Source: an uncultured Desulfomonile sp. | GTDB taxonomy: Bacteria > Desulfobacterota > Desulfomonilia > Desulfomonilales > Desulfomonilaceae | Reading direction: 5' to 3' | Assembly: GCA_903896745.1 (NCBI GenBank) | Contig: CAITZA010000047.1 | Coordinates: forward strand, 1-59,266 | Length of the DNA stretch: 59,266 nucleotides | Shown here: piece after piece, positions 8,704 through 19,400 of the stretch | Numbering within the stretch: position 1 is the stretch's first letter | Layout of the letters: each line of letters opens with the position of its first letter | The notes under the pieces: generated by a model | What the model was told of the DNA's origin: nothing | The model's input: the letters and a program-made list of their open reading frames with translations, nothing else | The model's database searches: none | Translations under genes and position numbers: made by a program

Positions 8704-10302
8704 TCAAAATAATGACTCTCGAGGCGCTTCTTTCCGCGTAAGCAAATGGTATCCTGGCGGAAGCCCAGCGTTCCAGACTTCCTGAAAATTGCGGGTGATA
8801 AAATCCCACACCAGAGGATGTGTATTCATGAAACGAAACTCATCCCGACCGTCCACCGCTTCATCGCCAATAATGACAACCCTGAGATCTGACTTTTCCA
8901 TGTCTGATATCATGCGCCTTTGTTGTTTTTCCGTGGCCGGATGGAAAAAATATATTTCCCAAACGGGAGATTTCCTGTTCAGCGCTGGATACATGCCAGG
9001 CCAGTGCGGAGCAAAAAAAGCATCGCTCACGTTTTCTGTCCGGCCCTCTAGAATCTGGCGCATGTTCCCCAGCAGACGGGCCTGATCGGAGATTACCCAA
9101 AGAATATCCCTGCCCATCTTGACCTCCTGGAAATGATGTCCTGCCTGTTTGCTTTTCAGGTAGTGATAATAGTCATGCGCCCACAATCCTGAAAAAATTC
9201 CAGCGATAATGAAAAAAATCGTGTTGATTCTCACGGTTCTTATTTTGTCCAATCCGATAGCTTTTGGTATTGAAATCAAGGCGATAGCCAATGGTGGCAT
9301 GACCTGGGCCAGATGCCCCATATCAGCCCTCGAAAACGCATGATGTTGATAGAAAAACCCCACCACTGCGCTTGCGATCAAAACGCTGTTTCCAGACCAG
9401 AACCCTGGGCCGGATAGCATTGTCATAACAATGGTTGTTCCAAAGAAAATAGGCATAGCCAGAAAGCATATTGACCCGAACGTCTGAAACGCCGCTTGCG
9501 GCACATCGAGGCTAGTAGACGTCAGTAATTGTGGTATTACTCTCCACGGCCAGGGAACCGGCAGCGGAATGTTCGTTCCGTTTCTCGATACTGACATGAC
9601 TGATTCGATGACAGATTCTAATAAACCCGGATAAAACAGGATTAGCGTTAATATGGGGGAAAAACCGGTCAGTATGCCGGCAATCAATGCAGACAGATTT
9701 CCAGCCATAGGGATTGATTCCGTCTTGAACCAAATCATTGCAATCAGCAACATGAAGGACAGCAAAACATAAAGCGCATGGTTTGGGCCAAAGAATCCTG
9801 CCAAACCAATAAAAACCCCGCTGGCAAAAAGCCTTGCAAGGTTCGGTTTTTCTATTGTTAAAACAGCAAAATATACGGCCATCATGGTGATTGATGATTC
9901 GAAAAGCTTATGCCGGGGGAACATCCATACGGTTAGAAGTATCCCGAAGAGAAACAGGCAGGTTTTGTTGGAAAATATCCTGCTGGCAAGCATCAGGCCG
10001 AAAATGAGCCCTATGGCCTGAAACATGGCGTTTGACATTCTCAGGCTGACAATGCCCGGACCGGTCAGATGCATCCACAGGGATGACCAGTAGTAACGTC
10101 CGGGAAAATACGACTGAAAATCCCTTACAGGAACCTGTCCAGCAAGCGTGGCTTCAGCCCCATACCACAGAAATCCCTCATCAGCCGGATTGAATCCGAT
10201 GCGGCCTTCGATAAGGACAACTCCCCCTGCCAACAGAATTGAAACAATGGATATGTATAATAAAGACGTGGCTTTCGATAGTGCGCCTGGCCCCAGATTC
10301 AA
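8704..10302 (-). CDS. GT-C-type membrane glycosyltransferase
   Basis: A 532-residue polytopic membrane protein. After a first helix it has FNPADEGFLWYGAEATLAGQVPVRDFQSYFPGRYYW, a loop typical of dolichyl-phosphate-mannose-transferase-like (PMT/ArnT) GT-C enzymes in which the acidic DE pair serves catalysis or metal binding. About ten further helices follow, and a soluble C-terminal domain of about 120 residues. The start is TTG at 10302, with GGGGGGA about eight bases upstream; no ATG fits better. It is followed by the YfhO-like gene, which suggests a two-gene unit for transferring sugars to a lipid or protein in the envelope. The donor and acceptor are unknown. Confidence 0.7.
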   Translation of the reverse strand: MNLGPGALSKATSLLYISIVSILLAGGVVLIEGRIGFNPADEGFLWYGAEATLAGQVPVRDFQSYFPGRYYWSSLWMHLTGPGIVSLRMSNAMFQAIGLIFGLMLASRIFSNKTCLFLFGILLTVWMFPRHKLFESSITMMAVYFAVLTIEKPNLARLFASGVFIGLAGFFGPNHALYVLLSFMLLIAMIWFKTESIPMAGNLSALIAGILTGFSPILTLILFYPGLLESVIESVMSVSRNGTNIPLPVPWPWRVIPQLLTSTSLDVPQAAFQTFGSICFLAMPIFFGTTIVMTMLSGPGFWSGNSVLIASAVVGFFYQHHAFSRADMGHLAQVMPPLAIALISIPKAIGLDKIRTVRINTIFFIIAGIFSGLWAHDYYHYLKSKQAGHHFQEVKMGRDILWVISDQARLLGNMRQILEGRTENVSDAFFAPHWPGMYPALNRKSPVWEIYFFHPATEKQQRRMISDMEKSDLRVVIIGDEAVDGRDEFRFMNTHPLVWDFITRNFQEVWNAGLPPGYHLLTRKEAPRESLF

Positions 10303-10959
10303 TATCTGTTCCCCCCGTTTATATTTATGTAGTGGCTACTGAAACAAACCCGGCGTCTCTGATGATAATACGCCCCCCACAATCCTCAGGCCCAAATTTA
10401 CAGCACTACAGGTCTGAAATCAAACAATTTGGCAATATAGGCGAACATGATTTTTATGGCGCTTTCGGTCGGAGCGGATGATGACCATGTCAATTTAACA
10501 CATGTTAGTGGAACTGAATGTTGGCACCACCTCTACGGAATGGGAAACCAATTCTTCTTGAGGCTTCTCCAGAAACTTCACTGTATTTGAAAAGAAATGA
10601 CCCTATAAATTGGACTTACAAATGAATGATGACTTCCCAAAAGCATGTTCAATTACAATAAAAAATACTGTTACAAATGTTTTTAGGATATTATAATCAC
10701 CAGAATATTCTCATACATGTAGAAATCATTCCACGCTATCTGTTGACAACCCCATCGACAAGGTAGTTGATTAACATTTTTATTACCGTCTTTTCAGCGC
10801 CTTATGCAAACTGCCTTATAATAAGCAAGCCGTCCTTATAATATTTGTGCATACGCAGAACAACAGGCTTTGGTTCATGTCATCGATCAGACACGATTTT
10901 CGAAATACAGAAACCTATCAACAGTGGACAGGCGCCTTGCCTTCTCCGGAGGATGTTCC
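10303..10959. other. Long divergent intergenic region
   Basis: 657 bases between a minus-strand and a plus-strand gene; it must hold both promoters. I see two copies of CCTTATAATA (10814-10823 and 10835-10844), each containing a perfect TATAAT, but neither has a good -35 at the usual distance. A third TATAAT lies near 10692. There is no convincing gene or hairpin; the open frames here have no ribosome site or family pattern. Confidence 0.5.
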
Positions 10960-13900
10960 ATGAAAATCAAATTGTTTGGCAAACTGATCGGGATGTTAAT
11001 CGTTTTCTGGTCTGCAGCGGTCATGGGTCATTCCGAAAGTGAGGCGGTAAGAATGACTCACGAGGCCAAAAACATTTTCGACAAGGCAATTTCCAGGGAA
11101 GATTATCAGCGAGCCGACCGAAAATATGAAGAAGCATTGAGGATATTCCAAACGCTCAAGTCAGAATATGGGCTTTATTACTGTTATGTATCACGCGGGC
11201 TGATTCAACGCAAACTTGGCGATTACCAGAGCGCCTTAGAACATTATGAGAAGGCTCTTGCCCTTTCCCAGAGGATCGGTGACACCAAAAGAGAAGCAAT
11301 CACGCTGAGGGATATAGGTTTTATTCACAGATCCAGAAGCCAGTATGAAAGGGCATTGGAATACTATGAAAAAGCATTGACACTATGCCGAAAAATCAGC
11401 GATTCCAACCTGGAGGCAAGTATCCTTGATTTCACCGGATCTGCCTACACTTCTCTGGGGATGTATCATCAGGCATTGGAATTCCACGCTAAGGCATTAC
11501 AAATTTACAGGAAGGCTGGGAGTCAGATTGGAGAGGCCTCTGCGTTGAGCAATACGGGTTTGGCGCACAGGTATTTGGGCGCTTACGACAAGGCCATGGA
11601 ATATTACATGAATGCTTTGACTGTAGCTCAAAAGGGGCATCCTGTCGGGTCAAACGCTTCAATACTTGACAACATTGCAACGGTCCACAGTTTAACGGGA
11701 AATTATGAAAAAGCATACGAAACGTACCAACGTGCTCTCTCTGCCAGGAAAAAGTTCGGAGATGTCCAGGGGGAAGGTGTCACACTTAACAATATTGGCA
11801 GGGTACATTATTTTCGTGGTGAATTTGCAGCGGCTTTGGAAAAATATGACAACGCTCTGACAATTTTTGTAAAAATCGGTGACATGAGAGAAGAAGGCAA
11901 TACGTTGAAAAACAAGGGACTGGTATATACCGCTAGAGGTGAGCACGGTCCGGCTTTGGAAATGTATGAGCGTTCACTGGACATCTCGCGTAAAATTGGC
12001 GACGTAAGGGTCGAGGGCATTAATCTTACCAGCATGGGGCGTGTTTATTATTATTTAGGCGAATATTCCAAGGCATTGGATCTTTTCGAAAAATCTTCGA
12101 CTATATTCAGAAATATTGGAGACGTTACTGAAGAGGGCCTCACCCTGGACTACATGGGTCAGCTTTATTCTTCGTGGGGCCAACATGCGAAGGCTTTGTC
12201 GGTTTACAACAATTCACTTGACATGGCGAAAAAAATCGGCAGCAGAAATTTGGAAGGAGCAAGCCTGACGAATATTGGGGCAACCTATCTGCAGATGGGC
12301 AGAGTTGATGATGCGCTTCACAACTTTCGTGAATCTATGCGGCTAAACAAGACTATTGGTGTTCCAACAGAGGGCGTCAATGATCGGATCGGAAATCTTT
12401 ATTTGGACATGGGACAAATTGCTGAGGCGGAAGGCTTTGTGTTGGAGGCTGGGAGCGAATCCTCCCTGGGAAGGCTCTCGTTGTTAAAATCGGACTATCC
12501 GGGAGCTAAATCACATTATGAAAAGGCTCTTTCCGGGGCTGAAAAATCCAGAAACAGTGATGATCTTTTTTGCGCATACATGGGGCTTGGCCAAGTCTGT
12601 GAAGCCTCTGAGGATTATATTGTTGCAAAAGATTACTACGAAAAAGGTATGCGGCTCATAGAAGAGATTAGGTCAGGTCTTATGCCATCAGAGCGAAAAA
12701 ATTTCTTCGAGGTTAAAATTAAAGGTTTTCATCGTTCAGATGCCGCCAAAGGAATCACCCGTGTTGAAATGAAACTGAACCAAGGGTCTAACAGCATCGA
12801 TTCTAGCGAAGTAACCAGAGCCAGAGCCTTTTCAGACAACATATCCCAGCGATCTCGTGGTGGTTACGCGGGAATTGCCAGGGATGTACTGGAAAAGGAA
12901 GAGGTTCTTGCCTCCAGAGTGGCAGCGCTGAGAAAAGAACTCTCCCAAACGGACAAAGACACGCAGTTGGCGCGTTACGAAAACCTCCAAAAGGCCATCA
13001 AATCTTCAGAATCAGATCTTCGGGCCTTTGTGGAAGTACTTTGGAAACAAAACCCCGCTTACGCGGCAATAAAATATCCACGACCGGTCAGCTTGAAAGA
13101 ATCTGCCCTAAAATCTGGTGAATGCGCCGTGATTTTTGATGTTTCCAGCCAGGGCGTTGGAGTGAAACTCGTTCGAAACAAGCAAATTATGGAAACTTTT
13201 TTCAAGAAATGGGACAAGAAAGATCTCGAAAATGATGTGAAAAAGTTCCGAGAGCCTTTTGAGAAGCTTCGTTTCAATGAATTTGACCCTGAACTTGGTA
13301 AAACCCTGTATAAGAAACTATTGCTAAGAGTGTTAGTCGATCTTCCCAAAGGGACTCCGCTTGTCATAGTTCCTGATGGAATCCTTGCTCTCCTGCCATT
13401 TGAAGCCCTGGTTACCGGAGGCAATGTCAACTGGAAAAAAAGCGCGTATGGAATCGATAATCCTGAGGGTCTGTCCTACCTTGGGGACGAACATCCCATA
13501 AGTTACTATCAATCCATAACGGCGCTGACTCTGGTGAGAACTATGGGAAATTCCGACAAACCCAAGGACAAACTTCTCGTTATTGCTGATCCCGTTTTTG
13601 CCATGAAGGATGATAGAGCCCAGCAAGCTGGATCAGCGAACTTGTCTGAACGCGATAAAGAAAAAAATATTCAGTTAATGCGCACAATAGAGGACGTCAG
13701 CCAGGGGGCTTTAAGTTTCGGACGACTTCCGGAAACCGGAGTCCTGGCGGAGAATCTAAGCAAAATGTTTGGCGTAAATTGCGTTTCCCTAACCGGCTTA
13801 CTTGCCAACAAGGAAGATTTCCTCAACAGGATTGCTCCCCAAATGGAGCAATTTGGCAACATAATCTTTGCCACCCACGGAGTAATGTCCACTCACATCC

Positions 13901-14292
13901 CTGGTCTGATGGAACCATTTCTTGCACTAAGCATGACCCCTCCAGGAACTGATGGTTTCCTGAAAATGTCCGACATATTGTCCCTGAAAATGAATGCTGA
14001 TGTGGTTGCATTAACCGCTTGTCAATCAGGCCTTGGTCAAGAACTTTCCGGCGAGGGAGTAATGAGCATGGGAAGGGCATTCCAATACATAGGATCAAAA
14101 TCGGTTTTAATGTCCCTTTGGGCGGTTGAGGAAAAATCTGCAGTTGCCCTGGCAGAAAAATTCTTCAAATACCGCAAGGATGGAAAATCCAAACTGGAAT
14201 CATTGAAAGCAGCCAGAGATGATATACGGAATTCAGGATTTGGCCATCCCTTCTTCTGGAGCGCATTCATACTGGTGGGGGAGACCGATTAA
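10960..14292 (+). CDS. Exported TPR-CHAT protein (caspase-like), copy 1
   Basis: A 1110-residue protein. Residues 1-23 are a signal peptide (MKIKLFGK, a hydrophobic core, then AAVMG). Residues of about 35-590 are a continuous array of tetratricopeptide repeats with the 40-residue spacing of TPR_12 (recurring G-x-Y-x-x-ALEYYEKAL and KIGD elements). A coiled region follows, then a C-terminal CHAT domain (about 710-1110), a caspase-fold peptidase family. The catalytic pair is present: His973 in ATHG and Cys1021 in TACQSG. The start at 10960 has CCGGAGGA directly upstream; the longer frame from 10870 would bury the signal peptide. Its paralogue lies at 16.4-19.5 kb, convergent, with a cyclase gene between. 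It should act outside the cytoplasm. The target is unknown. Confidence 0.85.
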   Translation: MKIKLFGKLIGMLIVFWSAAVMGHSESEAVRMTHEAKNIFDKAISREDYQRADRKYEEALRIFQTLKSEYGLYYCYVSRGLIQRKLGDYQSALEHYEKALALSQRIGDTKREAITLRDIGFIHRSRSQYERALEYYEKALTLCRKISDSNLEASILDFTGSAYTSLGMYHQALEFHAKALQIYRKAGSQIGEASALSNTGLAHRYLGAYDKAMEYYMNALTVAQKGHPVGSNASILDNIATVHSLTGNYEKAYETYQRALSARKKFGDVQGEGVTLNNIGRVHYFRGEFAAALEKYDNALTIFVKIGDMREEGNTLKNKGLVYTARGEHGPALEMYERSLDISRKIGDVRVEGINLTSMGRVYYYLGEYSKALDLFEKSSTIFRNIGDVTEEGLTLDYMGQLYSSWGQHAKALSVYNNSLDMAKKIGSRNLEGASLTNIGATYLQMGRVDDALHNFRESMRLNKTIGVPTEGVNDRIGNLYLDMGQIAEAEGFVLEAGSESSLGRLSLLKSDYPGAKSHYEKALSGAEKSRNSDDLFCAYMGLGQVCEASEDYIVAKDYYEKGMRLIEEIRSGLMPSERKNFFEVKIKGFHRSDAAKGITRVEMKLNQGSNSIDSSEVTRARAFSDNISQRSRGGYAGIARDVLEKEEVLASRVAALRKELSQTDKDTQLARYENLQKAIKSSESDLRAFVEVLWKQNPAYAAIKYPRPVSLKESALKSGECAVIFDVSSQGVGVKLVRNKQIMETFFKKWDKKDLENDVKKFREPFEKLRFNEFDPELGKTLYKKLLLRVLVDLPKGTPLVIVPDGILALLPFEALVTGGNVNWKKSAYGIDNPEGLSYLGDEHPISYYQSITALTLVRTMGNSDKPKDKLLVIADPVFAMKDDRAQQAGSANLSERDKEKNIQLMRTIEDVSQGALSFGRLPETGVLAENLSKMFGVNCVSLTGLLANKEDFLNRIAPQMEQFGNIIFATHGVMSTHIPGLMEPFLALSMTPPGTDGFLKMSDILSLKMNADVVALTACQSGLGQELSGEGVMSMGRAFQYIGSKSVLMSLWAVEEKSAVALAEKFFKYRKDGKSKLESLKAARDDIRNSGFGHPFFWSAFILVGETD

Positions 14293-14481
14293 GCCGATCT
14301 GATTTCCACTGATTCCGAGCCTGGAAGATCATTTAATTCGTTAAACTGGATGCTTGGATATGCAATCCGTTAATGCGGTGTTTCATGTGTTTGTATCCCA
14401 AACAGATCAGATGTTTTCACAATTGTGTTATCATACACAACGGATAAAAAACTCGTGAAAACCTGGGAAATAGCTGGGCCT

Positions 14482-16098
14482 ATGGACGCTGCGAACAAAA
14501 AATATGCTTTAAGGCTGTTGGTTGTCATACATGTGATCAACGCTTTAATAAACATTCTTGGCGCATCAATTACGTTTGTATGGTTTTCACATCTTCAACC
14601 CGGTCTAACAGGTGGTGGTGACTTAATCGCTCTTCGCGATCGGGCAATTTTTTCTCTGGTGTTAGTTAGCTTGCTTTCTGCCATAGGCTTGCCGATCGAA
14701 CTAAGATGGCTGGGGGCTCTGGTAAAACAGTTAAACTGTCTTAAGAACGCTTATAGCGATAACAAACATGATTCAGAGGAATTTCTCAGACACAACGATC
14801 TTGTGACAAGACTCATAAACGTCCCTATCAAGCTATCGCTGCTAAACCTTGGGTTGTGGGCAACTTCAGGGGTAATATTCGCTGTAGCGCCATTCATTTT
14901 TCCGGAATACTGTCCATGGGATGAGGATTCAGCTGCCAAAATATCGGCCTGGTCATTTTTCTTGGGCGCTCCCATAGTAATCGTGCTTGGTTACTTCGTT
15001 TCCGAGTTCTGGATTCGCAAAACTGTTGAGGGCATTTTTCCGGCCGGCTCATTGCTCGGCCGACCGCATGGCGCTGGCATGAATGCGTTTCCGAGGCTTC
15101 TAATTGTAACGCTAATGATTGGTATAATGCCTCCGGCTCTTATTAGCCATGTAACCTTGAGACAGATTGCAGACATTCGCAATGGCTTTCAGTCTATTGA
15201 CAGTTTTCTAGTCCAGATGCCAGTGGCAATAAACTTTCTACTCTGCCTGACAGTTGTTCTGGCGGTCATTCTGTCAGCATTTTTGGCTCACAGTATATCG
15301 GAACCCTTGCGAAAAACCGAAATAGGCATGAGAAGGATTGGGACTGGGGATCTCGAGGCAAGAGTAAAAGTGGTTTCTCGTGACGAAATTGGCTCCATGG
15401 GGGAAGGGTTTAACATGATGGCGGAGGGACTCAAGGAACGGGCCTATATAAGGGAAACTTTTGGAAGCTACCTGAGCGATGAGATTGTTAGGGAAATACT
15501 TCATTCACCTGACGGCGGCAAACTTGGGGGAGAACTGAGAAACATAACCATACTGGTTTCGGACTTGCGAGGTTTTACGCCGTTGACCGAATCCTTGGAA
15601 CCGCACATTGTAGTAGGTTTGCTAAACCGTTACTTTGAAAGAATGACCGACGTCATTATTTCTCACTCTGGGATCATTGATGAATTTGTGGGGGATGGCA
15701 TCCTTGTTTTTTTTGGCGCTCCTCAGCCATTGCAGAATCATGAGCAGGCCGCTGTCTTCTGCGCTATCGAAATGCAGGAAGCCCTAAAGAGAATGAACCA
15801 GGAAAATCGGTCCGCTAACTTGCCCGAACTGCGCATGGGAATCGGCGTGAACTCAGGGGAAGTGATAGTAGGCAATATCGGGTCTGACAAACGCAAGAAA
15901 TACGGGGCAGTAGGAAGTCCCATAAACATCGCTTTTCGAGTTCAAAGCCTTGCTGGAGCAGGAGAAATTATCATTACCCCCTCTGTCTATGAGCGCCTGG
16001 ACTCCGTCGAAGCCACAGAAACAAGAGAAACCACCTTGAAAGGATTTGACAAGACTATTGTTCTTCGGAGTGTGTTTTCGCTTACCCACAGAAGCTAG
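14482..16098 (+). CDS. Membrane class III nucleotidyl cyclase with HAMP domain
   Basis: About 538 residues. Six hydrophobic helices fill residues 1-270. A HAMP domain (about 270-330, EPLRKTEIGMRRIGTGDLEARV) follows, then a class III cyclase domain (about 350-535). The two metal-binding aspartates are visible, Asp361 in VSDLRGFT and Asp405 in FVGDGILVFFG, as are the transition-state residues Asn482 and Arg486. The base-selecting positions are unusual: Glu401 where adenylyl cyclases have Lys, and Ser479 where they usually have Asp or Thr, so cGMP as well as cAMP must be considered. It makes the second messenger in the cytoplasm in response to a membrane signal. A GTG at 14425 would give 19 more residues; neither start has a strong ribosome site. 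It lies between two TPR-CHAT genes. Confidence 0.85.
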   Translation: MDAANKKYALRLLVVIHVINALINILGASITFVWFSHLQPGLTGGGDLIALRDRAIFSLVLVSLLSAIGLPIELRWLGALVKQLNCLKNAYSDNKHDSEEFLRHNDLVTRLINVPIKLSLLNLGLWATSGVIFAVAPFIFPEYCPWDEDSAAKISAWSFFLGAPIVIVLGYFVSEFWIRKTVEGIFPAGSLLGRPHGAGMNAFPRLLIVTLMIGIMPPALISHVTLRQIADIRNGFQSIDSFLVQMPVAINFLLCLTVVLAVILSAFLAHSISEPLRKTEIGMRRIGTGDLEARVKVVSRDEIGSMGEGFNMMAEGLKERAYIRETFGSYLSDEIVREILHSPDGGKLGGELRNITILVSDLRGFTPLTESLEPHIVVGLLNRYFERMTDVIISHSGIIDEFVGDGILVFFGAPQPLQNHEQAAVFCAIEMQEALKRMNQENRSANLPELRMGIGVNSGEVIVGNIGSDKRKKYGAVGSPINIAFRVQSLAGAGEIIITPSVYERLDSVEATETRETTLKGFDKTIVLRSVFSLTHRS

Positions 16099-16186
16099 AG
16101 CTCATCCCCTGAAATTGCAGCACAATCGCGACCCCGTTGGGCCCCGGACTTTTGAGCCAGTTTGGAAAAAGTAGGTCAAAAACTAA

Positions 16187-16402
16187 TTGTTTTTAGTCGT
16201 TTCGTTATTGATGTGCTCTCCGGCTCATGGTTTTGAGGCTCATTGCATGGTAATCCAAGATGCCGAGATGCGCTACGACATCATCAATCATTACAGGATG
16301 AAGGAACATAAGAGCATTTCACTTTGCGACTGGGATTCCAGAATGGCAGGCGCCGTACATGCAGCAATCCTGCAAGAGCCGAATTGCAGAATCGTAGCTT
16401 AA
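16187..16402 (+). CDS. Possible small secreted protein
   Basis: A 71-codon frame starting with TTG right after a stop codon. It begins with a hydrophobic, signal-like stretch (MFLVVSLLMCSPAHG) and contains four cysteines. It ends 31 bases from the stop of the converging second CHAT gene. There is only a weak AGTAGG upstream and I recognise no family, so it may be chance. If real, it would be a small exported protein inside the CHAT-cyclase locus. Confidence 0.25.
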   Translation: MFLVVSLLMCSPAHGFEAHCMVIQDAEMRYDIINHYRMKEHKSISLCDWDSRMAGAVHAAILQEPNCRIVA

Positions 16403-16433
16403 CGATACGATGTTGGCGAGGCATCGACTTGGT

Positions 16434-19400
16434 CTAGTTTGAGGCCTCTCCTACAAGTACGAAGCCAGACCAGAAATATGGGTGATTGTACCCCTCATTG
16501 CGTATGTCTTTCCTCGCAAGCTGAAGGGCCTCGAGTTTTGTTTTACCCTCTTTACGATATTTGAAGAATTTTTCTGTCATTTTAACAGCAGAGGCTTCTT
16601 CAACCTCCCACAAGGTCATTAAGACCGATTTGGCCCCAGCGTACTGGAATGCCCGTCCCATGCTCATCACCCCCTCTCCGGAAATGTCCCTGCCAAGCGC
16701 TGTCTGGCATGCCGTAAGCGCAACCACATCAGCATTCATTTTAAGGGACAGGATGTCAGACATTTTCAGGAAGCCGTCTGTTCCCGGAGGTATCATTGTG
16801 AGCGCAAGGAAAGGTTCCATCAAGCCCGGAATTTTTGTCCCCATAGCTCCATGAGTAGCAAAAACCACACTTCCGAAGCTTTCCATAGCAGGCCCCGCCA
16901 TGGCCATGAAATCAGCTTTGGTGGCTTCCAAACCCTTGAGTACCAGGCAGTCCGTTCCATACATTCTTGCGAGGTGATCAGCAAGGTCAGATGTGCCTTG
17001 GAGTCGGGTCAATCTAAATTTTCCGTCGGTACTGTCTTCGATTGTCCGCATAAGCTCGATGGCGTCGCGACGGCCAGTGACCGCAATCCTGGCCTCGGTT
17101 CGGTTTTGAGCCCTTCTGTCAGTCATTTCAAAAACAGGATCAGCTATGACTGCGATCCTGCCTGCGGGCTTCAAGCCTGAACCAAAAGTCCTCACCAGCG
17201 TTAGCGCAGTGAGCGACTGGTAATATGTCAGTGAATGATCGTCACCCAAGAATGTTAGCCCAGCAGGACCAGGAAACCCGAGCGCTCCTTTTTCCCAGAA
17301 AACCTGTCCACCAGTTACCAGGGCTTCAAAAGGGAGTATGGCTAAGGCTCCATCCGGCACAATTATTAAGGGAGTATACTGTGGAACATCACTTAATATT
17401 TCACCTAGAAGTCTGTCATAAATCTGTCGGCCCAATTCATGGTCAAAATCGACAAATCTTAATTCCTCAAGGGGAGCTCTGAATTTTATAATAGACCTTT
17501 CAAGATCCTCTTGTTTCCAGTTTATGTAAACGGATTTTATTAAATGCTTCCCTTGCAGGAGTTTCACGCTCACGCCATCGTCACAAACATCGAACAGGAT
17601 GGCATGTTCGTGAGAATGGATTCCCGCATCTCTCAGAGTGATAGGTTTGGGATATTTTGCGGCGGCGTACAACGGATACGTCTTCCACAGATTCTCCACA
17701 AAGCGTTCAAACTCTGACGTGCGCCTGGCGCATGCCCGTGAAAGATTATCAAATTTCTCGGGTTGTTTTTCCCTGTCAGTTCGGGAAAGATCCTTTTTCA
17801 GGGCTGCGATTGAATTGGCTAGCTCTTGCTCTTGAAGCGATATTTCTTGAGGCATTTTAGCTGCGCCGGTAGCGTTGGCCTGGCAAAGATGATCAGCGAA
17901 AGCTCTTGCTTTAGTCATTTCTCCCGGAGAGATGCTTTGTTCGGGTTGATTGAGTTTCATCAGGATACGAACCAGACCTTTGGCCGGATCAGATCTTGAA
18001 AAACCTCCCATTTTGAAATCGAAAAAATTTTTTCGTTCTGCAGGCAATGTTGCGGATCTGATTTCCTCTGTCAGTCTGAGGGCTTTTTCGTAAAACTCCC
18101 TGGCTTTCAGAAGATCTCCAGCGCACTCATAAGATCTCCCGAGACCAGCGCTTCCAACAAACATCAAATCAGCGTTGTTACTCTTTTCTGCAAGTTCCAG
18201 CGTTTTCTCGTAGGCCAGGGTTGCAGCTGCAAGATCATTTTTTAGCAGCGCAATTCTGCCACGCGTAGCATCATAAACACCCTGACCGGCAAGTAACTCA
18301 GCCCTCTGAAGATCATTTTTATCCAGGAGAAAATTTACGAGTTGATCTCTGGTCAATGAAGATGGGACGTTAATTTCCTCTTTAATCCTCATCGCTTTGA
18401 GGAAGGTCTTTTCAGCCTCTTCCGTCCTGCCCATAGCCCCCAGCGTATAGGCGACGTTTGTCATCATCATGCTGGCGTCGGATTTGTTTCCTATCTGGAG
18501 GCATATATCCAGGGAGCTGTTGTATGCATCCAAAGCCTTGGAAAACTGACCCAGCTTCACGTAGACACTTGCCATATTCTGACGTGAACCGGACGCTCCT
18601 ATCAAATCACCAGTTTTCTCCTGTCCCGTCAGAGATTTGGAATAGTATTCAAGGGCCTCGGAATACTGGCCCATAGCAGAGAGGGAAACTCCTATGTTGT
18701 TGGTAGCCTTGTGTGCAGCGAAAAGATCTCCCATGCTGTCCAGACGGTTGAGAGCCTGCTCGAAATATTCTATGGATTTGGGATATTGGCCCATTTCCTG
18801 ATACACCTGACCTATATTGTTCATGGTGATTCCCTCACTTCCCACATCTCCGAGGCTTCTTTTCATTTCGAGCGATTTTTCATAATATTCCAGAGATTCC
18901 GGATAATTCGCCTGGCGATTTTGTATATAGCCCAAAGAATCAAGACAAGCCGCTTCCACCACGCGGCTTCCCGATTTACGGCTCTTTGCGAGGGATTCGG
19001 AAAAAAGTGACCTGGCTTTGGAGAAGTCACTTAGAGCGACATGGACATTGCCCTGATTATTAAGTGTTAAGGCCTCTCCCTCAACATTTTTAAGGCTACG
19101 ATGAATTTTTAGGGACTTGTCGAAATAATCCAGTGATTCACGATAGGCGGAAGTGTAATAGTGGGCTGACCCCAGATTATCAAGATTGATGGCCTGCCCA
19201 TTGAGGTCACCAACTTTTTTCATCATGCCTAATGAGCGGTTGGCAAAATCGATGGATTTCGCATAGTCGCTCAGGCTAAGCCATACCTTGCCGGAAAACA
19301 ATAATGAATAGGCCTTACCTTTCGTATCTCCCGCCCTGTCAAAATGTACGTAGGCCTGTTGAAGCCCGTCAAGAGACCGTGTAAGGTCATCTCTGGTTTT

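Noticed and set aside
480-10807. The 13-base string CAGCGCCTTATGC occurs before both the radical SAM gene (480-492) and near the first CHAT gene (10795-10807)
   Set aside because: In 59 kb several 13-base matches are expected by chance, and the flanking bases do not agree.
10814-10844. CCTTATAATA direct repeats as a regulatory repeat or paired promoters
   Set aside because: Only two copies, no matching -35 elements, and such AT-rich strings recur by chance in this spacer.
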